From contig NZ_NHOC01000002.1 of NCBI RefSeq assembly GCF_002157465.1, positions 359,546 through 423,545 of the forward strand: 64,000 nucleotides of DNA, in the 5' to 3' direction. Of the stretch, positions 9,674 to 17,013 are shown in pieces. Each line of letters begins with the position of its first letter. Position 1 is the stretch's first letter. The notes beneath the pieces were generated by a model, which had not been told where the DNA came from, made no database searches, and saw only the letters and a list, made by a program, of their open reading frames with translations. The position numbers were made by a program, and so were the translations under genes. The stretch is from Butyricicoccus porcorum (GTDB lineage: Bacteria > Bacillota > Clostridia > Oscillospirales > Butyricicoccaceae).

Positions 9674-10593
9674 GACAGATTGTTACAGTAACTGAGGCGG
9701 ACGCGGGACAGCGGCTGGATAAGCTGCTCGCGGAGCAGCTGCCGGAACTGACGCGATCCGCCATACAAAATCTGATGCGGGAGGGCTGTGTTACACTGGC
9801 AGGCGCGCCGCTGAGGAAGAATGCAAAGGCCGCTGTCGGCGACACAATCTGGATTGAGCTGCCGGAGCCGAAGGAAACTGAACTTGTTCCGGAGGAAATC
9901 CCGCTGGACATCATTTATGAGGACGATGACATTGTTGTGGTCAACAAACCGCGTGGCATGGTGGTACATCCCGCGCCGGGCAATTGGAGCGGCACGCTGG
10001 TCAATGCACTGATGTACCACTGTGGGGACAGTCTGTCCGGTATCAATGGAGAGATTCGCCCGGGCATTGTCCACCGCATTGACAAGGACACGAGCGGGCT
10101 GCTGGTTGTGGCGAAGAATGACCGCGCGCATCAGTCGCTCGCCGAACAGATCAAGGAACATTCCGCCGGACGGCGGTATTATGCCGTGGTTTACGGCGCA
10201 CCGCGCGAGGACAAAGGAACAGTCAACGCGCCGATTGCGCGCCATCGTGTAGACCGAAAGAAAATGGCGGTCACAGAGGGTGGACGACAGGCAATTACAC
10301 ACTATGAAGTGCTGGAGCGCTATCGCGGCTATACCTATATGGCGTTTCAGCTCGAAACCGGGCGCACGCATCAGATTCGTGTGCATATGGCACACATTGG
10401 GCATCCGATCATCGGCGATCCGCTGTATGGCCCGTCCAAAGACAAATGGAAGCTGGACGGGCAGTGCCTGCACGCCGGGCAGCTGACGCTGACACATCCG
10501 GCAACTGGAGAACGCATGACATTTGAAGCGCCGCTTCCGGCGTATTTCACCACTGTTTTACAGAAACTGAGGAATCAATATGGGGAAATTTGA
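9670..10593 (+). CDS. RluA-family 23S rRNA pseudouridine synthase (RluD-like)
   Basis: 307 residues. An N-terminal S4-like RNA-binding domain (about 13-75, GQRLDKLLAEQLPE...) precedes the RluA catalytic domain, with the catalytic Asp in HRIDKDTSGLLVVAKN and the ETGRTHQIRVH motif near residue 232. Architecture matches RluD, which modifies helix 69 of 23S rRNA; exact target sites cannot be read from sequence. Translationally coupled to lspA upstream and to the HAD gene downstream. Confidence 0.93.
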   Translation: MRQIVTVTEADAGQRLDKLLAEQLPELTRSAIQNLMREGCVTLAGAPLRKNAKAAVGDTIWIELPEPKETELVPEEIPLDIIYEDDDIVVVNKPRGMVVHPAPGNWSGTLVNALMYHCGDSLSGINGEIRPGIVHRIDKDTSGLLVVAKNDRAHQSLAEQIKEHSAGRRYYAVVYGAPREDKGTVNAPIARHRVDRKKMAVTEGGRQAITHYEVLERYRGYTYMAFQLETGRTHQIRVHMAHIGHPIIGDPLYGPSKDKWKLDGQCLHAGQLTLTHPATGERMTFEAPLPAYFTTVLQKLRNQYGEI

Positions 10594-11392
10594 CGGCATT
10601 TTACTTGCATCCGATATGGACGGCACATTGCTGAACGACAAACACGAGATCGGCAGCGCGACGGTCGAAGCGCTGAATTATTTCACACAGAACGGTGGAC
10701 ACTTTGCGCTCGCAACCGGCCGCACCCGTCCTGCGACGGCGGCATATCGTACGTTGCTGCCGTGCAATGCGCCGGGCGTTTATCTGAACGGCGCAATCAT
10801 CTGTGATGAGAGCACAGAGAAAATGGTCTATATGGAGGGTCTGGATGACCGCGCAAAGGCACTGGCACATGAGGTGATGAAAGAGTTCCCGCATATTGGT
10901 ATCGAGGTGTATCTGCTCGACCATTCGTATGTCTGCCGGATGAACGATACCACGCGCGACCATTTTCGACTGCTGGACATCCCATATACAGAAATGGCAC
11001 TGGATGACATCCCAGAGCCGTGCGAGCAGTGGGGAAAGATCAACTTCACCGGACAGCCGGACGAGATGGAGCCGGTGCGTGCCTTTGTCGACCCGATGAA
11101 GGAGTATTTTAATCTGACCTTCTCCACGCCGATTTTCTATGAGATGACCTGCAAGGGCGGTCACAAGGGTGACGGCGTGCGCCGCGTTGCGGACTATCTC
11201 GGTATCAGGCCGGAGATGGTCTGCGCCATCGGTGACAGCCAGAATGATCTGCCGATGCTGAAAAACGCAGGCATCGGTTTTGCACCCGCCAATGCGCGCG
11301 ATTATGTGCTGGAAATTGCCGATGTTGTCGTGCCGGACAACAATCACGACGCACTCAAGGGCGCTGTAGAATATCTGGACAGCAAATTCTGA
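10580..11392 (+). CDS. Cof-type HAD-IIB family hydrolase
   Basis: 270-residue phosphatase of the haloacid dehalogenase superfamily with a type IIB cap. Motif I is DMDGTL (nucleophile and general acid Asp near residues 12-14), motif II TGRT, motif III Lys in KGDGV and motif IV GDSQNDLPM. Such enzymes act on sugar phosphates, nucleotides or FMN; the substrate cannot be assigned. It overlaps the end of the RluD-like gene by 14 bp and closes this run of + genes before a terminator. Confidence 0.92.
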   Translation: MGKFDGILLASDMDGTLLNDKHEIGSATVEALNYFTQNGGHFALATGRTRPATAAYRTLLPCNAPGVYLNGAIICDESTEKMVYMEGLDDRAKALAHEVMKEFPHIGIEVYLLDHSYVCRMNDTTRDHFRLLDIPYTEMALDDIPEPCEQWGKINFTGQPDEMEPVRAFVDPMKEYFNLTFSTPIFYEMTCKGGHKGDGVRRVADYLGIRPEMVCAIGDSQNDLPMLKNAGIGFAPANARDYVLEIADVVVPDNNHDALKGAVEYLDSKF

Positions 11393-11403
11393 ACGAAAAA
11401 AAG

Positions 11404-11437
11404 AAAGCAGCGGATTGCCATGCAGTCCGCTGCTTTT
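11404..11437 (+). terminator. Rho-independent terminator
   Basis: An 11-bp stem, AAAGCAGCGGA (11404-11414) pairing with TCCGCTGCTTT (11426-11436), and a short T run. Ends the operon closed by the HAD gene. Confidence 0.8.
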
Positions 11438-11438
11438 G

Positions 11439-11447
11439 TGATATACT
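11439..11447 (+). promoter_or_regulatory. Putative extended -10 promoter of the 11,478 gene
   Basis: TG-A-TATACT, an extended -10 element, lies just past the terminator and about 30 bp before the start codon of the next gene. No convincing -35 box is present. Confidence 0.35.
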
Positions 11448-11477
11448 GATAGAAAAAGGAAACCGGAGGAAACATTT

Positions 11478-11906
11478 ATGAACAGAGAGGAACAGAACCG
11501 CGTGCTGGGCGCTGTTATCAGCCTGACTTATTCACTGTATCCGATTGAGATGACAGAGGAGAGAAACGCACTGGTGCGCCGCGCGCTGGCGGCGCTGGGG
11601 GAGGATTGCAGCACAGAGCAGCTCGATGCGTTGCTGTTTGACCTGCACCAGTCAAAGTATGACCTCAATCCCGGTTGTCAGTGCCTGTTCGGCAAAGGCT
11701 ACTATCCGGATGACTTCACCGATAATTTCCGCAAGCTCGACCGTCAGGATGCAGTGGGAGCGGCGGCACGCGCCTTATTTGCAGCATTACAGACGCCGCA
11801 CCCCGACTGGGATGCGGCGCTGATGTACTGCGCGATCCGCGCGATTTATAATACGGAATATGGAGAAGAACGCATGGAAACAATCCGTACACAGCTCGGC
11901 GGTTAA
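11478..11906 (+). CDS. Hypothetical protein, 142 aa
   Basis: I do not recognise a family. The product is soluble and predicted helical, with no signal peptide or membrane segment. Features include LLFDLHQSKYDLNPG, a FGKGYYPDDF loop and a C-terminal YCAIRAIYNTEYGEERM helix. The ATG follows CGGAGGAAAC. It is a one-gene unit between a terminator and the convergent minus-strand operon; its TAA shares the TTAA tetranucleotide with the stop of the opposing AstE-like gene, with no terminator between. Confidence 0.75.
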   Translation: MNREEQNRVLGAVISLTYSLYPIEMTEERNALVRRALAALGEDCSTEQLDALLFDLHQSKYDLNPGCQCLFGKGYYPDDFTDNFRKLDRQDAVGAAARALFAALQTPHPDWDAALMYCAIRAIYNTEYGEERMETIRTQLGG

Positions 11907-12838
11907 CCGTGCAGGCGGCGGATAATGCGGAATGCAGTCGTCTGCTCGTTGATAAGCGGAGCGGAGTGAGAGAAGAATACAATGCCGTCACACGGGGCAT
12001 AGATGTGCTGCATGACATAACCCTCGAGTGGGTGGGTAATCTGTGCCAGCTCGTCACCATAGGAGACTTCATCACCCGGATGCTTGATGCGCGTGAAAAT
12101 GCCGCCGCACGGAGACTGCACGGGGCGAAGCTCGTCATCCTGGATAATAGATGCGATAAAGCCGCTGTGGCAGTGATATTTCAGAATACCCATACGGGAA
12201 AGGAAGCGCAGGACAGACACAATTGCCGTGCGTGCGGATTCCTGATCGATGTGGTCGGTCTCCTTGGTGTAGATGGAAAAAGCGTTCGTGTCCCAAATCT
12301 GCCAGTTGTAATTGAGCGTGCCGGTGTCATAGGGACGCGGCTTGCGCACGAGTACATACGGCAGACCGAACAGGTTTGCCAGTGAGGTGGACTGAAAACC
12401 GGTATCCATCATGCGCACATGAGGGATAAAGTCGCCCGGCATATAGAACGAGGCGAACTGAATGCCATAGTGGTAGCCCTGTACTTTTTCAAAAATACCG
12501 GCAGCAATGCGCTGTGTGGTTTCGCCGCGGTCATAGCCCGGATACATGCGGTTGATATCGGAATTGTCCATCGCCCAGAACCGCTTTCCGATGTTCATCG
12601 AATAGTGGTTGACCGACGGGACGACAAGAATTTCATTGCCCTTGACCAACATGCCGCGCTTTTCAAACTGCTCGAGCGTGTGTACAAGCTGTGCGCAGAT
12701 ATACAGCTGCTGGACTTCATTGCCGCGCATCGCACCCATGATGCAGACCGATTTTTCACCGCGTCCAAACCGATAGCCGGTGACATTGAGTGTATCGCGG
12801 TAAGGCGAGGGCAGTGTAAACAGTGTTTCCTTAGTCAT
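11903..12838 (-). CDS. Succinylglutamate desuccinylase/aspartoacylase-like protein, metal ligands lost
   Basis: 311 residues, a paralogue of the adjacent upstream gene. The zinc-carboxypeptidase-like fold and the C-terminal lipoyl-like beta domain (about 238-300) are retained, as is the Arg motif DINRMYPG. The catalytic site is changed: the ligand motif GxHGxE reads MRGNE, with Arg38 for His and Glu41 kept; the second His is Phe128 (GIQFAS); and the catalytic Glu region reads YTKET. It is therefore probably not a normal zinc hydrolase and may be a regulatory or structural partner of its neighbour (inference). The ATG at 12838 overlaps the upstream gene's stop. Last gene of the operon. Confidence 0.8.
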   Translation of the reverse strand: MTKETLFTLPSPYRDTLNVTGYRFGRGEKSVCIMGAMRGNEVQQLYICAQLVHTLEQFEKRGMLVKGNEILVVPSVNHYSMNIGKRFWAMDNSDINRMYPGYDRGETTQRIAAGIFEKVQGYHYGIQFASFYMPGDFIPHVRMMDTGFQSTSLANLFGLPYVLVRKPRPYDTGTLNYNWQIWDTNAFSIYTKETDHIDQESARTAIVSVLRFLSRMGILKYHCHSGFIASIIQDDELRPVQSPCGGIFTRIKHPGDEVSYGDELAQITHPLEGYVMQHIYAPCDGIVFFSHSAPLINEQTTAFRIIRRLHG

Positions 12839-13787
12839 TTTCGGCATCCTCCTCATATTCCTCCAGTACACGTGCAATCAGTGAACCGGAATATACGACC
12901 GGGTATTCGCGCAGCGTGAACACGCGTCCGGTAACATCTGCCTGTACGGCGTGCAGAATCTCTCCGGTCGCCGGGTTGACGATATCGCCCAGATGATCGC
13001 CCTTTTTCACGCGCTGCCAGTGCTCGACTGAGGAGACAAAAATACCGGATGCCTCTGCGTTGACAAAGCTGACATGGCCATCGCGCGAGACAATCGGTTC
13101 ACGCACTGCCGGCGCTTCGCCCTTCCAGATGCCAAGTTCGCACATCAGGCGGAAAATGCCGTCTACCAACTGCATGCAGTATTCCTTTGTGATGCGCATG
13201 CCGACGCCCATCTCCACGACGAGGCACGGCACACCGGTCTTATTTAAACTGTGTGCCAGCGTCGCTTCCAGAACAGTTGCAGAGGCATGCACCCAGACGA
13301 AATCCGTGTTGAGCAGCTTGGCATACGGCAGAAGATTGTCCGCAGTTGTTTCATTGACGCGCACCTGCGGCGTCTCGCGCAGGAAAATATTCGATGCATG
13401 GATATCGATTGCCATATCAGCACCGCTCATATCGTTCATGATCTGCGCCGCGACAAATTCCGCTGTAGCGCTTGTGTTTGAGCCGGGAAAAATACGGTTC
13501 ATATCCAGGTCGAACATTGGGATACCGCGCGTAATCGAGTCGATGCCGAGCGGGTTGAGTGCCGGATAGATGTCGACAATGCCATTCAGCAGTTCTTTGT
13601 GTTCGTTGATCCGGCGCGCGACCTCATAGCAGACATACTGGCCTTCCAGCTCATCGCCGTGTGTACCGGTGACAATGCAGATGCGCTTCATGTCCGGCCG
13701 CGTACCGGATTCCGGCTCAATGCGGTTCTTGATGATTTTCCATCGCTCATCGACCGGCAGGCCGACGGACACAACTTCTTGTATCAT
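12831..13787 (-). CDS. Succinylglutamate desuccinylase/aspartoacylase (AstE/AspA) family zinc hydrolase
   Basis: 318 residues. Zinc ligands His43 and Glu46 (GTHGDE) and His130 (DIHAS), and the catalytic Glu192 (VEMG), are all present, with DMNRIFPG supplying the substrate-carboxylate Arg. The C-terminal ~90 residues form the lipoyl-like beta domain of this COG3608-type group. Family members hydrolyse N-acyl amino acids or deprotect amide-linked products; the substrate here is unknown. The ATG at 13787 is chosen because GGAGGG sits 7 bp upstream. It lies 93 bp downstream of the transglutaminase gene and overlaps the degenerate paralogue. Confidence 0.88.
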   Translation of the reverse strand: MIQEVVSVGLPVDERWKIIKNRIEPESGTRPDMKRICIVTGTHGDELEGQYVCYEVARRINEHKELLNGIVDIYPALNPLGIDSITRGIPMFDLDMNRIFPGSNTSATAEFVAAQIMNDMSGADMAIDIHASNIFLRETPQVRVNETTADNLLPYAKLLNTDFVWVHASATVLEATLAHSLNKTGVPCLVVEMGVGMRITKEYCMQLVDGIFRLMCELGIWKGEAPAVREPIVSRDGHVSFVNAEASGIFVSSVEHWQRVKKGDHLGDIVNPATGEILHAVQADVTGRVFTLREYPVVYSGSLIARVLEEYEEDAEND

Positions 13788-13880
13788 GAATATTCCCTCC
13801 ATAACGCCACAATAACCGGCAGGGATACTCCTTGTCGGTCAATGTGGTATATTTTTTAATTATATGCGAATATGTAAGAA

Positions 13881-14672
13881 TTACACATCGCGCACAGTCA
13901 CAGTTACATTCTGCTTTTGGGAAACCGTGCAGGGGGCGTAGCCCGGCGTGCGGAAGAAGCCCTTGTCAAGGATGCAGTCGTTGTAGTCGCGGCCGGTTGT
14001 CAGGCAGATATAGCCGCTGTCAATCATGCAGTCATTGGTTGGGTCAAGCCCGCACCAGCGGCGGCCGTCGAAAACTTCGACCCAGGCATGTGTTTCCCCC
14101 TCGCCGAACAGATAACCGACTACATAGCGCGCCGGAATACCGTCGCGGCGGCACAGGGAAAGCATGATGTGCGTGAAATCCTGGCAGACACCTTTTTTCA
14201 GCGCAGCAGCCTCTTCTGCGGTGGTGCAGATGTTGGTGACACCCTTTTCATAGGTCATGATGCTGTGCAACAGATGCATCCACTGCTGTGCACGTTCCAC
14301 CGGCTCTTTGCCGCTGATGGCAGCACCGGCATACAGGGATTCGATCGCTTCCCCCGGACGTGTCAGTTCGGACGGATAGCGGTAGATTGGATGCAGCGGG
14401 CCGTCAACATACGGCGTATCCCGCACCCAGGCAATGCCTGCTACAGAATACGAAAAAGAAGTATGTTCACTGTAGCAGTCGCCGATATACATGGTTGTTC
14501 CCCATTCATCGGTGACGTTGGCCAGATGCTCGGCAGGTGTAATTTCTTTGTGCAGGTCGCAGATAATCTGGCGGCTGTCTGTGCGGGGAACAAGCCGCAG
14601 GGAAAAGCTGTGCGAAATGACAGGTGTGTCAAATTCCAGCTTTTTGCAGTGCGTGAAATTCAGCTTTCTCAT
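13881..14672 (-). CDS. Transglutaminase-like domain protein
   Basis: 263 residues. The N-terminal half is the beta-rich domain typical of bacterial transglutaminase-like proteins paired with alpha-E proteins. The papain-like core has a readable triad: Cys in GVCQDF, His in THAWVEV and Asp in LDPTND. Such proteins act as peptidases or amide transferases rather than protein cross-linkers. The ATG at 14672 has AAGGAGA upstream; it begins 14 bp after the alpha-E gene. ATP-grasp, alpha-E and transglutaminase genes are a known conserved trio linked to peptide or amide synthesis and modification. Confidence 0.9.
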   Translation of the reverse strand: MRKLNFTHCKKLEFDTPVISHSFSLRLVPRTDSRQIICDLHKEITPAEHLANVTDEWGTTMYIGDCYSEHTSFSYSVAGIAWVRDTPYVDGPLHPIYRYPSELTRPGEAIESLYAGAAISGKEPVERAQQWMHLLHSIMTYEKGVTNICTTAEEAAALKKGVCQDFTHIMLSLCRRDGIPARYVVGYLFGEGETHAWVEVFDGRRWCGLDPTNDCMIDSGYICLTTGRDYNDCILDKGFFRTPGYAPCTVSQKQNVTVTVRDV

Positions 14673-14686
14673 ACGCGTCTCCTTTG

Positions 14687-15367
14687 TTATTCGGTAATCA
14701 GCGTCATGAGCGAACGGGCACATTCACGGCGCCAGCCGGGGGTGTGCAGCATGGATTCGCGCACATGGGCGTACAGAAAGTCGAGAACCTCTTCGTCGTA
14801 TGCGATGCCGCTCTGTCTGAGGCGCGGTGTCATCTTGCAGAGTGCACGCTCAATATCTGCCGTCGGGAAGCTCAGACGCAGGAACAGGTCGAGACGCTCC
14901 AGATAGCGGCCGCATTTGATAATGCTGCGGCAGCGCTGATCCAGCACGTTGTCATCGATACTTGCCCAGAAAGCGAGCAGGTAATCCTGCACCGGGAGCA
15001 GAGCCATTGTGGGAACATCGGAATGGGAGGATGCCGCGTAGATATCCAGCGACATCTGGATGTAAGCCAGCGAATCGCTGGTGATTTCATTTCGCAGAAT
15101 AATACCGTTGTCGTAGGAACGGTTGAGCGAAGTAAAGATCGAGTTCGGATCATCCTTATCGAACAGGAAACGATGGATAAAATCCGTCTCACTTTGATAG
15201 ATGTTTGGGATATCCAGACGTTCGCATAGATTTTTGTATGCATCTGCCTGGCGGTCAATCATCTGATCGTAATAATTGTAAAACGCCTTCAGTGTTGTGT
15301 ACACACGTTCGGTATAGCGTCCCAGCCAGAACAGGCTGTCCCTTTTTTCTAACGAGATAGTACCCAT
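14687..15367 (-). CDS. Alpha-E domain-containing protein
   Basis: 226-residue all-helical protein beginning SLEKRDSLFWLGRYTERVY, the hallmark N terminus of alpha-E (COG2307) proteins, with the conserved LPVQDYLLAFWASIDDNVLD and RYLERLDLFLRL helices. Biochemical function is not established; the family is found almost only beside circularly permuted ATP-grasp and transglutaminase genes, as here. It overlaps the end of the ATP-grasp gene by 19 bp. Confidence 0.93.
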   Translation of the reverse strand: MGTISLEKRDSLFWLGRYTERVYTTLKAFYNYYDQMIDRQADAYKNLCERLDIPNIYQSETDFIHRFLFDKDDPNSIFTSLNRSYDNGIILRNEITSDSLAYIQMSLDIYAASSHSDVPTMALLPVQDYLLAFWASIDDNVLDQRCRSIIKCGRYLERLDLFLRLSFPTADIERALCKMTPRLRQSGIAYDEEVLDFLYAHVRESMLHTPGWRRECARSLMTLITE

Positions 15368-16662
15368 GTATCCTTAAATCCTCCTCCTTGCGATGAGTTG
15401 ACAATAAACGAATCGGGGTTGCGGGAGAAACGGGTCAGGCCGCTTGCCCAGACCTTGGTTTCCGCGCCGCTGAGCACAAAGGCACGGAGATCAGCCTTGC
15501 GCGGAACCTGTTTGCCCTCGTCGATGATGTCCAGATCGCGGAAATCAATGACTTCCTGTGCAATGAACCGGCGCGGCTCGCGCTGGATAAGCTCGCGCCA
15601 GTCAGCAAGCTCCTGTTCGGACATTTTATCTCCGAAAACGACACCGTAGCCGCCGGCCTCCGCGACATCCTTGACAACCAGGCGTTCCAGATTTTCCAGA
15701 ACAAACTTCTGATCTTCTTCGTACATCGGAAGATAGGTAGGCGCGTTATTCAGAATCGGTTCTTCCCCCAGATAATAGCGGATCATTTTGGGGACGAAGT
15801 AATAAATACCCTTGTCGTCCGCAACACCGTTGCCCGGTGCATTGATGATAGCAACATTACCTGCACGGTAAGCTGCCATCAGGTTGGGCACACCGATAAG
15901 GGAATGGGAGCGGAAGGTACATGGATCCAGAAATTCATCCGACTGGCGGCGATAGACGGCACCAACACGTTTTTTGTTGCCATGGTCATCGCGGTAATAC
16001 AGTTTGCAGTCCTGTACGAACAGGTCGTTCGGCATGGCGAGTACGCTGTTGGTCTTTTCTGCAAGATAGGAATGTTCAAAAAATGCGGCGTTATAGCGTC
16101 CCGGTGTCAGAATGACATTGATGCCGCCGAGATTGACATTATCCATCGTTTCACGCAGCAGGTTCGCGTAGTCGCGGTTGTCGCGCACGGCATATGAGCG
16201 GAAAACACCCGGGCTTGCTTTTCGGGACAGTTCTCGTGCAATCAAGGGATAGGAGGCACCGGATGGAATACGCAGATTGTCTTCGAGGACGTACCACGTG
16301 CCATCCTTGGCCTGTACGAGATCAATGCCGGAGATATGGCTGTAAATACCTGCGGGAGGCATGATGCCCTCACATTCGGGCAGATATCCGGAGGAGGAAA
16401 AGACGAAATCCTCCGGAATAATGCCGTCAGCAATAATACGTTTCCGGCTGTAAATATCCGCCAGGAACTGGTTCAACGCATCGACGCGCTGCCGTAAACC
16501 GCGCTCAAGATAGTCGAAATCTTCTGCCGGAATGACGCGGGGAATCGGATCAAACGGAAACAGCTGCTCGTGAAATGTCCCGTTCTTATATATTCCGAAT
16601 TTTACGCCATAACGTGCGAGAAGTACGTTAATGTTGTCGCCATGGGCGATAATATCTTTCAT
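15349..16662 (-). CDS. Circularly permuted ATP-grasp (type 2) protein
   Basis: 437 residues, COG2308-like. Recognisable segments: the N-terminal RQRVDALNQFLADIYS; SGIDLVQAKDGTWYVLEDNLRIPSGASYP, carrying ATP-grasp metal/ATP-binding residues; ILTPGRYNAAFFEH; and the C-terminal VKDVAEAGGYGVVFGDKM with a Gly-rich phosphate loop. These proteins are predicted amide/peptide ligases making gamma-glutamyl- or peptide-like products. The ATG at 16662 follows AGGGAGAGG; no upstream in-frame start has a ribosome-binding site. First gene of the minus-strand operon, transcribed from the promoter at 16,747-16,776. Confidence 0.92.
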   Translation of the reverse strand: MKDIIAHGDNINVLLARYGVKFGIYKNGTFHEQLFPFDPIPRVIPAEDFDYLERGLRQRVDALNQFLADIYSRKRIIADGIIPEDFVFSSSGYLPECEGIMPPAGIYSHISGIDLVQAKDGTWYVLEDNLRIPSGASYPLIARELSRKASPGVFRSYAVRDNRDYANLLRETMDNVNLGGINVILTPGRYNAAFFEHSYLAEKTNSVLAMPNDLFVQDCKLYYRDDHGNKKRVGAVYRRQSDEFLDPCTFRSHSLIGVPNLMAAYRAGNVAIINAPGNGVADDKGIYYFVPKMIRYYLGEEPILNNAPTYLPMYEEDQKFVLENLERLVVKDVAEAGGYGVVFGDKMSEQELADWRELIQREPRRFIAQEVIDFRDLDIIDEGKQVPRKADLRAFVLSGAETKVWASGLTRFSRNPDSFIVNSSQGGGFKDTWVLSR

Positions 16663-16704
16663 GGGAACCTCTCCCTTTCTATAGGTTGCAAAACAGGAAA
16701 AAGA

Positions 16705-16736
16705 AAAAGGCACTCCAATTATCTTGGAGCACCTTT
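16705..16736 (-). promoter_or_regulatory. Hairpin with T run in the 5' leader of the ATP-grasp operon
   Basis: On the minus strand GGTGCTCCA and TGGAGTGCC pair as 9 bp (two G-T wobbles) around AGATAAT, followed by TTTTTC. It begins only about 5-10 nt after the expected transcription start, so it is either an early attenuator or a stabilising 5' stem-loop. No gene lies upstream on either strand for which it could be an ordinary terminator. Confidence 0.55.
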
Positions 16737-16746
16737 GCTTATATAT

Positions 16747-16776
16747 ATTGTACGCTGTTTCCGACGGGATTGTCAA
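16747..16776 (-). promoter_or_regulatory. Sigma-A promoter of the ATP-grasp operon
   Basis: Minus strand: TTGACA (16771-16776), an 18-bp spacer and TACAAT (16747-16752). The spacer contains only the divergent asnB/ATP-grasp intergenic sequence. Confidence 0.75.
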
Positions 16777-16858
16777 GATTTTTTGCCGTATATGGAAGTA
16801 CGGATATAAACAAAAAAATTACAATGATTCGTGTATATTATACAAAATTTCACCAGAA

Positions 16859-16886
16859 ATGACAGAGAACCCCAGTGTGTTATACT
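16859..16886 (+). promoter_or_regulatory. Putative promoter of asnB
   Basis: ATGACA (16859-16864), 16 bp and TATACT (16881-16886), about 125 bp before the asnB start. The rest of the 16,777-17,013 stretch is AT-rich, with no ORF or clear structure. Confidence 0.45.
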
Positions 16887-17013
16887 ACAAAATAAGAAGT
16901 TCGTGCGTAAATATACGCATAAACAGAAACGGTTTTATTTTACATATCCCGATGTGCTGCTGCATACAATGATCGGAGCGATTCTATGATACTGCGGAAC
17001 GGAGGCAGAGAGC

